Shown here: in pieces, positions 1-7,374 of the stretch
Position numbering within the stretch: position 1 is the stretch's first letter
Layout of the letters: every line of letters begins with the position of its first letter
NCBI GenBank assembly: GCA_005774595.1
Contig: VAUM01000066.1
Location: 1-8,043, forward strand
From: Actinomycetota bacterium
GTDB taxonomy: Bacteria > Actinomycetota > Coriobacteriia > Anaerosomatales > D1FN1-002
Length of the DNA stretch: 8,043 nt
Direction of reading: 5' to 3'
The notes under the pieces: model-generated
Seen by the model: only the letters and a program-made list of their open reading frames with translations
Told to the model about the DNA's origin: nothing
Database searches by the model: none
Made by a program: the position numbers and the translations under genes

Positions 1-230
1 AGCGTGCCGAGGCACGCTGCGCCCGCGAACGCGAGCTCGCGCCCCGCGCACTCCCGGCAGCCGTCCGCAGAGCGAGCGGACGCGGGCGCACCGCAGCGGG
101 GGCACGCGCGCTCGACGCGCGGGAGCGCGGCGGCGCACGCGGGGCACAGGAGCGCGCCGGGCAGCTCGCAGCCGGCACAGCGGGTGGGCGAGAGGGCCTC
201 GGCGAGACCTTCGAGCAGGTGGATCGGCAT
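1..230 (-). CDS. comF: ComF family protein, N-terminal double zinc-ribbon part (partial, runs off left edge)
   Basis: Only the first 76 codons are present; the 3' part lies beyond base 1. The fragment begins MPIHLLEGLAEAL and carries four CxxC pairs: C18/C21, C29/C32, C43/C46 and C58/C61. This is the zinc-ribbon layout at the N-terminus of ComF proteins, which normally continue into a phosphoribosyltransferase-fold domain of about 150 residues. That domain would lie outside the window and cannot be checked. ComF proteins take part in DNA uptake during natural transformation, on the cytoplasmic side, though many members are uncharacterised. The ATG at 228-230 is chosen because AAGGAGG (240-246) lies 9 bases upstream. 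The start is 38 bases after the stop of the AEC permease gene, so the two are probably cotranscribed. Another zinc-ribbon protein is possible, but the spacing and the following GRELAFAGAACLG stretch fit ComF well. Confidence 0.8.
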   Translation of the reverse strand, partial: MPIHLLEGLAEALSPTRCAGCELPGALLCPACAAALPRVERACPRCGAPASARSADGCRECAGRELAFAGAACLGT

Positions 231-237
231 GTCGCGG

Positions 238-258
238 GCCCTCCTTCTCGCGGAGGGC
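238..258 (-). promoter_or_regulatory. Hairpin covering the comF ribosome binding site
   Basis: A perfect 7-bp inverted repeat, GCCCTCC (238-244) and GGAGGGC (252-258), encloses a 7-base loop in the gap between the AEC gene and comF. The proximal arm overlaps most of the comF Shine-Dalgarno sequence (240-246), so folding would hide it. There is no T-run after it, so a terminator is less likely than an effect on translation. The function is inferred; the repeat is seen directly. Confidence 0.4.
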
Positions 259-268
259 GGCGGGCCCT

Positions 269-1192
269 CTAGCGCAGCAGCAACTGGACGAGCGGAATCG
301 TCACCACGCACAGCACCGTCGTGGTCAGGATCGCCGAGGCGATGAACTCGGTGTCGAGCCCGAACCGCTCGCCGATGACGAGCGGCAGCATCGCGGACGG
401 CATGCTGCCCTGCAGCACCACGAGGCGCAGGGACTCGTGCTCGCCGAGCAGCAGCGCAGCCATGAGCGCGATCGCCGGCGACAGCGCCAGCTTCACGCCT
501 GCCGACGCGCCGAGCGCCACGGGGGCGCTGCGGAACCCCTCGGCCGACAGCGTGAGCCCCAGCGAGATCATGATCAGCGGCACCACCATCGTACCGGCGA
601 GCACCAACCAATCCCTTACCGGGGTCTCAACGGCCTGGGGCCACGGGACGAGCCGCGCCGCCAGCGCGGCCAGCAGCGCGACCATCGCCGGGAAGGTGAA
701 CAGCTCGCGCACGACCGAGACGCGCTCTTCCTCGTGGTCGCCGAAACGCGCCGCGACTGCGATGGCGACGGTGCACAGCATGACCACCGTGCCGAAGACG
801 TCGTAGAAGACCGCGCGCGACAGCGCCAGCTCGCCGAGGAGCATCTGCGTCACCGGATAGCCGATGTAGCCGGTGTTGCCGATCGCCGCGACGATCATGA
901 AGCCGCCCTCGGTGCCCCTCGGCAGCCTGAGTGAGCGGGCGAGCGCCCACGCCACCGCGAAGCACACCAGTGAGGTCCCCAGCGCGATCCCGCCGACGCG
1001 CACGACCTCCCAGGACAGCGGCGCCTGGTACACCACCCGGAAGATCATCGCCGGCAGCGCGACGTAGACGATGACGGCGTTGAGCGCCTTCGCGTGCTCG
1101 CGTTTGACCAGCCCCGTCGCCCGCAGCGCGACGCCGACGCCCACCAGCGCCAGCAGCTTCGCGATCGCGACGGCGAGCACCGAGAAGGACAC
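269..1192 (-). CDS. AEC (auxin efflux carrier) family permease
   Basis: This 307-residue, very hydrophobic protein matches the AEC/Mem_trans family in length and layout. It has two membrane halves of about five helices each, joined by a short charged loop near residues 149-163 (RFGDHEEERVSVVRE). The first half holds ALPAMIF (45-51) and the broken-helix motif GNTGYIGYP (105-113). The second half holds LIMISLGLTLS (206-216) and the matching GSMPSAMLP (262-270), followed by a typical helix at 282-297. Family members move small organic anions such as malate, or auxin in plants, across the cytoplasmic membrane; the substrate here cannot be read from sequence. The start is GTG (1190-1192), with GGGAG (1199-1203) 6 bases upstream. 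It begins 13 bases after the mtnA stop, so translation is probably linked to mtnA. That suggests, without proof, a substrate linked to methionine salvage. Confidence 0.88.
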   Translation of the reverse strand: MSFSVLAVAIAKLLALVGVGVALRATGLVKREHAKALNAVIVYVALPAMIFRVVYQAPLSWEVVRVGGIALGTSLVCFAVAWALARSLRLPRGTEGGFMIVAAIGNTGYIGYPVTQMLLGELALSRAVFYDVFGTVVMLCTVAIAVAARFGDHEEERVSVVRELFTFPAMVALLAALAARLVPWPQAVETPVRDWLVLAGTMVVPLIMISLGLTLSAEGFRSAPVALGASAGVKLALSPAIALMAALLLGEHESLRLVVLQGSMPSAMLPLVIGERFGLDTEFIASAILTTTVLCVVTIPLVQLLLR

Positions 1193-1205
1193 GGCGCGCT
1201 CCCGG

Positions 1206-2498
1206 CTACTCGCCCGGCTCGCCGGCGTCGGCGGCGTCCGCGTCGGCCTCGGCGACCCGCGGAAGCACGTCGCCGAGCTCGTGCATCGAGCCCGACCCGG
1301 CGCACAGCTCGGCCAGCGACTCGCCGAACGGCGGGCGCGCCACGCCGTTCTCGGTGATGATCGCGGTGACGTTGGCGGCGGGCGTCACGTCGAACGCCGG
1401 GTTGTAGACCGGCACGCCGACCGGTGAGATGCGCGCCCATCCGTCGAAGCGATAGCCGCCGCCCTTTCGGGAGATCTCGAGCTTGTGGCCGGCGCCCACG
1501 TCGAGCGCGAACGCGCCCGTGTCGGCGGTCATGGCGTCGAGCAGCGAGGTCGCCTGCGCGCTCGGCGCGTCGAAGACGGCCGACCACGTCACGCCCGCGA
1601 CCTCCTCGGGATTCCGCTCCTCGATGGGGATGTGCTCGCCGGTCGCCATCGTCAGGTCGACCGTCGAGGTCGGCGCGGCGACGTAGAACGGCACGCCGTG
1701 CTCCTTGGCCAGCACCGACAGCCCGTACGTGCCGATCTTGTTGGCGGTGTCGCCGTTGGCCGCGATGCGGTCCGCGCCGACGATCACGGCGTCGCAGCCG
1801 CCCTGCCTCATGACCCAGGCGGCCATGTTGTCGGTGATGAGCGCGTGCGGCACGCCCGCGCGCCCGAGCTCCCAGGCGGTCAGGCGCGCGCCCTGCAGGA
1901 CCGGACGCGTCTCGTCGACCCACACGTGCGCGACCTTGCCGGCCTCGTGCGCGGTGAAGATGACGCCGAGCGCGGTGCCGAAGTACGCGGTCGCGAGCGA
2001 GCCGGCGTTGCAGTGCGTCAGCACGCGGGCGCCCTCGGGCAGCAGCGCGGCCCCGTGCTCGCCGATCGCGCGGCACCGCGCCTCGTCCTCGGCCTCCATC
2101 GCCAGCGCCTCGGCGACCACCAGGTCCTTGAGCTCCGCGAGTGGCAGGTCGGCGTTGTCGCGCGCGAGCCGCAGCACGCGGGCGGCGCCCCACGCGAGGT
2201 TCACCGCAGTGGGACGGGTGGCGGCTACATCGGCGGCCACATCGGCGAGTCCGTTCAGGTAGTCCTCGACCGTCTCGTAGCCTTGCGTCTCGTTGACGGT
2301 CCACACCGCCAGCGCGAGCCCGGCCGCCACGCCGAGTGCGGGCGCCCCGCGCACCGCCAAGGTCGCGATCGCCTGGCAGACGCCCGAGTACGCCTCGCAG
2401 ACGAGCACGTCGCCGACGAGCGGCAGGCGCGACTGGTCGACGAGCAGGACGCGGCCGTCCTCCCACCAGATGGTGCGCGGGATGTTCTCGATGCCCAT
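1206..2498 (-). CDS. mtnA: S-methyl-5-thioribose-1-phosphate isomerase with an unusual internal insertion
   Basis: The enzyme converts 5-methylthioribose 1-phosphate to 5-methylthioribulose 1-phosphate in the cytosolic methionine salvage pathway. Family signatures are intact: RGAPA at 50-54, R95 in ATRPTAVNLAWG, the catalytic cysteine C163 in THCNAGSLAT, and the catalytic aspartate D243 in VGADRIAANGDTANKIGTY (240-258). VYNPAFDVTP (364-373) and AIITENGV (379-386) close the fold. The ATG at 2496-2498 is chosen because GGAG (2506-2509) lies 7 bases upstream and the protein then starts at the family's usual position. The reading frame stays open to 2588, but that stretch covers the preceding terminator and is not family-like. 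At 430 residues it is longer than the usual 340-370. About 50 extra residues (roughly 305-356) separate GEHIPIEERNPEEV from VGVPVYNPAFD, and an acidic Ala/Asp-rich tail follows residue 410. A related translation initiation factor eIF2B-like protein is unlikely given the catalytic residues. Confidence 0.95.
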   Translation of the reverse strand: MGIENIPRTIWWEDGRVLLVDQSRLPLVGDVLVCEAYSGVCQAIATLAVRGAPALGVAAGLALAVWTVNETQGYETVEDYLNGLADVAADVAATRPTAVNLAWGAARVLRLARDNADLPLAELKDLVVAEALAMEAEDEARCRAIGEHGAALLPEGARVLTHCNAGSLATAYFGTALGVIFTAHEAGKVAHVWVDETRPVLQGARLTAWELGRAGVPHALITDNMAAWVMRQGGCDAVIVGADRIAANGDTANKIGTYGLSVLAKEHGVPFYVAAPTSTVDLTMATGEHIPIEERNPEEVAGVTWSAVFDAPSAQATSLLDAMTADTGAFALDVGAGHKLEISRKGGGYRFDGWARISPVGVPVYNPAFDVTPAANVTAIITENGVARPPFGESLAELCAGSGSMHELGDVLPRVAEADADAADAGEPGE

Positions 2499-2543
2499 GC
2501 GGCGGCTCCGTTGGTAGCTCGGGTGCGGGTGACGTGCGCGGAC

Positions 2544-2549
2544 AGTATA
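2544..2549 (-). promoter_or_regulatory. Probable mtnA -10 element (TATACT)
   Basis: TATACT on the minus strand matches five of six bases of the bacterial -10 consensus, in a very GC-rich setting, 45 bases before the mtnA ATG. No good -35 is seen: at 17-base spacing the hexamer (2567-2572) is AAGGCG, inside the upstream terminator hairpin. The wider string TATACTGTCC (2540-2549) recurs before ahcY, which supports a shared promoter element. Confidence 0.5.
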
Positions 2550-2555
2550 CGAGAG

Positions 2556-2585
2556 AAGGGCGACTCCGCCTTCGGAGCCGCCCTT
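2556..2585 (-). terminator. Rho-independent-like terminator of the surface protein gene
   Basis: A 13-bp stem (2556-2568 with 2573-2585) encloses a 4-base loop and starts 24 bases after the surface gene stop. Read as minus-strand RNA, the only imperfect pair is a G-U wobble (the same position on the plus strand would be an A-C mismatch), so the stem fits minus-strand transcription better. The following bases CTCTCGTAT make only a weak U-tract. It lies directly upstream of the mtnA -10 element. Confidence 0.7.
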
Positions 2586-2609
2586 CATCGAATCGCTTGA
2601 GGCCCTGCC

Positions 2610-5600
2610 CTACTCCACCGCCGCCATCACCGCGGCCTGGACCGCGTCCGTCACCGCCGCGGGCCCGCCGCAGAAGCGCACCGTGCTGATCTCGGCCGCG
2701 TGGGCGGCAAGTGCGTTGCGCACGACGGTATCCAGCGTCGTGGTGTGCGTGAACAGGATGAGCGCGTTGGACGACCCCTGCACCGGGCCGACCGCGAGCG
2801 CGTCGGGGTAGTTCTGGCCCGTGGCGACGGCCACGAGGTCCCACGTCGACCCGAGGTTCGCCGTGGCCCAGGAAGCGACCGCGACCGACTGCGCGTACGC
2901 GTCCGTCGCCGAAGCCACGCGCGTGACGGTGCCGGACAGTCCCGCGTCGATGGCGGACTTGGACGCGTCGGTGACCGACGTGGTCGTGCCGATGACGTAG
3001 GCGTTTGTGACACCCGCGGACACGAGGGCGTTCTTCACGTTCGTGTTGACCGTGGCGTTGTTGTTCGTGAGCAGGATCGGCCACTTGTTGCGGTACGCGA
3101 GCGGGCTGGCCAGCAGCGCGTCGGGGAAGCTCGCGCCCGTGACGATGAAGGCCTTCTGCAACGCCGAGCCCTTCACCGACCGCACACGCGCGCACACCTG
3201 CACGGCCGTGGCGTAGCGGTCGGCTCCGGCCAGCCGCACGATGCTCTCTCCGGTCAACTGGGTGGCCATCGCGTCCTGGATGGACTGGGCGACCGCCGCG
3301 GTACCCCCGACGATGTAGACCGTGTAGGTCGTATGCCCGGAGACGAGTCGCTGGATCTCGGCCTTCGTGGTCGCGTCGAAGCTGTCTTTCACGAGCAGGA
3401 TCGGGCAGTTCGCCGCTCCGGCCAGCCCGCCGGCGCCCAGCGCGTCGGGGTAGTTCTTGCCCGTTGCGATGACGACCGCGGTGCACGTTCCGGTCGCGAA
3501 CGTCGAGCGCGACATGGCCAGGCCCGTGGCGTAGCGGTCGGCGCCGGCGAGGCGCACCGCGTGCTTCACCGGCGTCACCACGATCGTGACCGTGGCCGTG
3601 TTCGAGTAGACCGTACCGTCGAAGGCGCGATAGGTGAAGCTGTCGGTACCGTTCCAGTCCGCGGCAGGGGCGTAGGTGAAGCCGCCGTCGGCGGAAAGCG
3701 CAAGTGTGCCGTGGCCGACTCCCGCCACCAGCGTCGCGGTGATGGAGTCGCCGTCGGCGTCGGAATCGTTGGCGAGCACTCCGGGCGCGTGAACGGTCAC
3801 GGTGGTGTCCTCGGGCGTGCTCGTGGAGTCGTCGGACGCGACAGGCGCGTCGTTCACCGGCGTCACCACGATCGTGACGGTGGCCGGCGCCGAAAGCGCC
3901 GCGCCGTCCCAGACGCGGTAGGTGAAGCTGTCGGTGCCGTTCCAGTCCGCGGTCGGCGTGTAGTCGAACCCGCTCGTGGTCGACGCCACCACGCCATGCG
4001 CGGGCTGCGTGAACGAGCCGACCGTGAGCGTGTCGCCGTCCACGTCGGTGTCGTTCGCGAGCGCGGCGATGGCCTTGACGGCGTCCTCGAGCGTGCTCGT
4101 GGAGTCATCGGACGCGACCGGCTCGTCGTTCACCGGCGTCACCACGATCGTGACCGTAGCCGGCGCCGAATACGTCGTGCCGTCAGAGGCGCGATAGGTG
4201 AAGGTGTCGGCGCCGTTCCAGTCCGCGGTCGGCGTGTAGTCGAACCCGCTCGTGGTCGACGTCACCACGCCATGTGCGGGCTGCGTGAACGAGCCGACCG
4301 CTAGCATGTCGCCGTCGGCGTCGGTGTCGTTCGCGAGCGCGGCGATCTGCTTGGCGGTGTCCTCGGGCGTGCTCGTGGAGTCGTCGGACGCGACAGGCGC
4401 GTCGCTCACCGGCGTCACCACGATGGTGACCGTCGCCGCTGCGGAGTAGGCCGCCCCACCGTACGCGCGATAGGTGAAGGAGTCGGTGCCGTTCCAGTCA
4501 GCGTCCGGGTCGTACGCGAACCCTCCCGCTGCCGAGAGAACCAGGCTGCCGTGCGAGGGACCGGCCACTAGCGTGGCGGTGATGGAGTCGCCGTCGGCGT
4601 CGGTGTCGTTCGCGAGCACGCCGCGCGCGGGGACGGCGAGCAGCGTGTCCTCGGCGGTGGTGATCGGCGAGTTCAACCCTCCGTACCAGTAGGCGGAGCC
4701 GGTGTTCGCGCCTGCCGCGGTGTCGTCCCAGGGCGCGCCGACCACGGCGGTGTCGCCGGAGGCGGCGACCGAGTAGGCGAACTGGTCGCCCGCCGCTCCG
4801 TCGGCGGCCGTGAGCGTCGCCTCATGGCTCCACACCCCGCCCGAGCGGACGTACACGTGCGCCGAGCCGGCGCCCGCGCCGCCCGCCGTGACGTCGTAGC
4901 GCACACCGACCACGGCGGTGTCGCCGGAGGCGGCGACCGAGTAGGCGAACTGGTCGCCCCCCTCGCCATCGGCGGCGGTGAGCGTCGCCTCGTGGCTCCA
5001 CACCCCGCCCGAGCGCGCGTACACGTGCGCCGAGCCGGCGTCCGGACCCCCCGCGGTGTCGTCGTAGGGCGCGCCGATCACGGCGGTGCCACCGGAAACG
5101 GCGACGGACCAGCCGGAGAAGTCGTCCGCCGCGCCGTCGGCAGCCGTGAGCGTCGCCTGGTGGCTCCACACCCCGCCCGAGCGCGCGTACACGTGAGCCG
5201 AGCCGGCGTTCGAAGCACTCCCGATGTCGTCCCAGGGCACGCCGACGGCGACGGTGTCGCTGGAGACGGCGACGGAGTAGCCGAAGCGGTCGTCCGCCGC
5301 GCCGTCGGCAGCCGTGAGCGTCGCCTCGTGGCTCCACACCCCGCCCGAGCGCGCGTACACGTGCGCCGAGCCGGCGTTCGCGCCTGCCGCGGTGTCGTCG
5401 TAGGGCGCACCGACAACAGCGATGTCGCCGGAGACGGCGACGGAGTAGCCGAAGAGGTCTCCCGGCGCGCCATCGGCGGCCGTGAGCTTCCCGATCTGCC
5501 ACCACACCCCTCCCGTGCGCATGTACACGTGCGCCGAGCCGGCGTTCAGACCGTTCGCGTTGTCGTCGTAGGGCGCGCCGACAAGAGCGGCGTCGCCGGA

Positions 5601-5828
5601 GACGGCGACGGACCAGCCGGAGAAGTCGTCCGTCGTGCAATCGACGGCCGCGAGCTTCCGGATCTGGCTCCACCCCGGGTCATCGACGGCGACCGGCGCG
5701 GCCGCGAAGGCGGGTGATGCGCTCAGGAATGCGATCGCGAACGTGCACCCGGCGAACAGGAGAGCGGTGCGGCGGCGCACCCCGGCGCGACCCGGACGAC
5801 GGACACCGGCGGACGACGCGACGCTCAT
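2610..5828 (-). CDS. Secreted cell-wall-bound surface protein: FG-GAP, cadherin-like and CWB2 repeats
   Basis: This exported protein of 1072 residues is probably a cell-surface adhesin or scaffold; its ligand is unknown. A signal peptide covers residues 1-42: an Arg-rich start, a hydrophobic core TALLFAGCTFAIAFL, and likely cleavage after ASPAFA. An RRRTALL stretch leaves Tat export possible. Six FG-GAP repeats of exactly 56 residues follow (53-388), with a shared core such as SVAVSGDTAVVGAPYDD and GSAHVYARSGGVW, suggesting a beta-propeller. Four cadherin-like (tandem-95) repeats follow (389-756), with LANDTDADGD and DWNGTDSFTYR in each. Three CWB2 modules (757-1072) end the protein; in clostridia these bind anionic wall polymers non-covalently. 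The ATG at 5826-5828 is chosen for AGAGGG (5835-5840), 6 bases upstream, and because it places the signal peptide correctly. The frame is open upstream to 5954. There is no sortase motif or C-terminal membrane anchor, which fits CWB2 anchoring. The gene stands alone between the ahcY hairpin and the mtnA promoter. Confidence 0.88.
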   Translation of the reverse strand: MSVASSAGVRRPGRAGVRRRTALLFAGCTFAIAFLSASPAFAAAPVAVDDPGWSQIRKLAAVDCTTDDFSGWSVAVSGDAALVGAPYDDNANGLNAGSAHVYMRTGGVWWQIGKLTAADGAPGDLFGYSVAVSGDIAVVGAPYDDTAAGANAGSAHVYARSGGVWSHEATLTAADGAADDRFGYSVAVSSDTVAVGVPWDDIGSASNAGSAHVYARSGGVWSHQATLTAADGAADDFSGWSVAVSGGTAVIGAPYDDTAGGPDAGSAHVYARSGGVWSHEATLTAADGEGGDQFAYSVAASGDTAVVGVRYDVTAGGAGAGSAHVYVRSGGVWSHEATLTAADGAAGDQFAYSVAASGDTAVVGAPWDDTAAGANTGSAYWYGGLNSPITTAEDTLLAVPARGVLANDTDADGDSITATLVAGPSHGSLVLSAAGGFAYDPDADWNGTDSFTYRAYGGAAYSAAATVTIVVTPVSDAPVASDDSTSTPEDTAKQIAALANDTDADGDMLAVGSFTQPAHGVVTSTTSGFDYTPTADWNGADTFTYRASDGTTYSAPATVTIVVTPVNDEPVASDDSTSTLEDAVKAIAALANDTDVDGDTLTVGSFTQPAHGVVASTTSGFDYTPTADWNGTDSFTYRVWDGAALSAPATVTIVVTPVNDAPVASDDSTSTPEDTTVTVHAPGVLANDSDADGDSITATLVAGVGHGTLALSADGGFTYAPAADWNGTDSFTYRAFDGTVYSNTATVTIVVTPVKHAVRLAGADRYATGLAMSRSTFATGTCTAVVIATGKNYPDALGAGGLAGAANCPILLVKDSFDATTKAEIQRLVSGHTTYTVYIVGGTAAVAQSIQDAMATQLTGESIVRLAGADRYATAVQVCARVRSVKGSALQKAFIVTGASFPDALLASPLAYRNKWPILLTNNNATVNTNVKNALVSAGVTNAYVIGTTTSVTDASKSAIDAGLSGTVTRVASATDAYAQSVAVASWATANLGSTWDLVAVATGQNYPDALAVGPVQGSSNALILFTHTTTLDTVVRNALAAHAAEISTVRFCGGPAAVTDAVQAAVMAAVE
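2613..3560 (-). repeat. Three CWB2 (cell wall binding repeat 2) modules
   Basis: Three copies spaced 105-106 residues apart start near residues 757 (VRLAGADRYATG), 863 (VRLAGADRYATA) and 967 (TRVASATDAYAQ). Each holds a [YF]PDAL motif (GKNYPDAL, GASFPDAL, GQNYPDAL), then a PILL- or LILF-type strand and a VxxxGG/GT turn. Three copies match the trimeric arrangement known for clostridial CWB2 proteins. The third copy has lost the usual LAGADRY signature. Confidence 0.85.
3561..4664 (-). repeat. Four cadherin-like (tandem-95) repeats
   Basis: The four units lie at 4401-4664, 4125-4400, 3849-4124 and 3561-3848 (88, 92, 92 and 96 residues). Each has ED[TA] near its start, a LAND[TS]D.DGD calcium-binding-type loop, a G[FY]-type strand, DWNG[TA]D[ST]FTYR, and an ATVTIVVTPV end. 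Units 2 and 3 are near-identical over long stretches of DNA. Such repeats form extended, Ca-stabilised stalks in surface proteins; that role here is inference. Confidence 0.85.
4665..5672 (-). repeat. Six 168-bp tandem repeats encoding FG-GAP units
   Basis: Six units of exactly 56 codons (1008 bases) run without a single insertion or deletion, starting at Trp 53, 109, 165, 221, 277 and 333. Units 3-5 are almost the same at DNA level through the segment encoding GSAHVYARSGGVW and the next ATLTAADG. Units 1 and 6 are the most diverged, and unit 6 ends with GSAYWYGG. The count could change by recombination or be miscounted in a short-read assembly. Confidence 0.9.
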
Positions 5829-5909
5829 CGCACACCCTCTTCTGTCCACGCCGTCGCGCCCGACGGACGCCTTACGCTTCGCTCCCACCCGCGCCCGGGC
5901 CAGCCGAAA

Positions 5910-5916
5910 CCTCCTT
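5910..5916 (-). promoter_or_regulatory. Perfect Shine-Dalgarno sequence in the surface gene leader
   Basis: AAGGAGG on the minus strand lies 82 bases before the chosen ATG. Six bases after it comes CTG (5901-5903), which is in frame with the surface protein and would add 25 Arg/Lys-rich residues before the signal peptide. No ATG, GTG or TTG sits at a suitable distance. It may be chance, a CTG start, or a ribosome standby or regulatory site. Confidence 0.3.
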
Positions 5917-5975
5917 GGCGCCACCGGCCCCGACGGACCCGGCTCTCGCGTCAAAGGGCGCCGATGGCACGACGA

Positions 5976-5984
5976 ATCGTATCA
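5976..5984 (-). promoter_or_regulatory. Possible extended -10 promoter of the surface protein gene
   Basis: TGATACGAT on the minus strand combines a TG extension with TACGAT (four of six -10 consensus bases). It is in the most AT-rich spot of the 223-base gap between ahcY and the surface gene. No -35 hexamer is visible. If used, it gives a GC-rich 5' leader of about 140 bases. The leader has two GGCGCC and two CCGG palindromes that could pair with each other, but I recognise no riboswitch class in it. Confidence 0.35.
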
Positions 5985-5994
5985 CGCGCCCGGA

Positions 5995-6041
5995 CGCGCG
6001 AGGGCCCCACACTCGGGCGGGGCCTCCCGTGGGCTCGCGCG
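5995..6041 (-). terminator. GC-rich hairpin downstream of ahcY, candidate terminator
   Basis: Outer arms CGCGCGAG (5995-6002) and CTCGCGCG (6034-6041) are perfectly complementary. Inside, GGCCCC (6003-6008) pairs with GGGGCC (6019-6024), and a small CCCGTGGG hairpin fills the rest. The structure begins 10 bases after the ahcY stop. No T-run follows on the minus strand, so it is a non-canonical terminator or an mRNA-end-stabilising structure. Confidence 0.5.
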
Positions 6042-6051
6042 TTCGGCCGGC

Positions 6052-7374
<1,323 letters not shown>

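Noticed and set aside
2499..2588. Longer mtnA start giving 30 extra residues
   Set aside because: The added part runs through the terminator hairpin and the -10 element, has no family similarity, and the ATG at 2498 has its own Shine-Dalgarno site.
1045..3486. An 813-codon open frame on the minus strand across the end of the surface gene, mtnA and part of the permease gene
   Set aside because: It crosses three well-supported genes in a different frame, is Arg/Gly-rich with no recognisable domain, and is explained by the scarcity of stop codons at this GC content.
2700..4304. A 534-codon open frame on the plus strand opposite the surface gene
   Set aside because: It is an antisense shadow with repeats that mirror the tandem-95 repeats; its composition is Arg/Gly/Val-rich and no family is recognisable.
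4824..5717. A 297-codon plus-strand open frame with internal repeats opposite the FG-GAP units
   Set aside because: Its periodicity comes from the 168-bp repeats of the real minus-strand gene, and it has no ribosome site or domain of its own.
5745..5828. Lipoprotein signal peptide for the surface protein, from FAGC at residues 25-28
   Set aside because: The cysteine lies early inside the hydrophobic core, which continues past it to a good signal peptidase I site after ASPAFA.
5829..5975. c-di-GMP-I riboswitch before the surface gene, suggested by GGGAGCGAAGC in the leader
   Set aside because: The match to the conserved GGGACGCAAAGC core is imperfect, and the upstream AAACC...GAAA tetraloop-type elements are absent.
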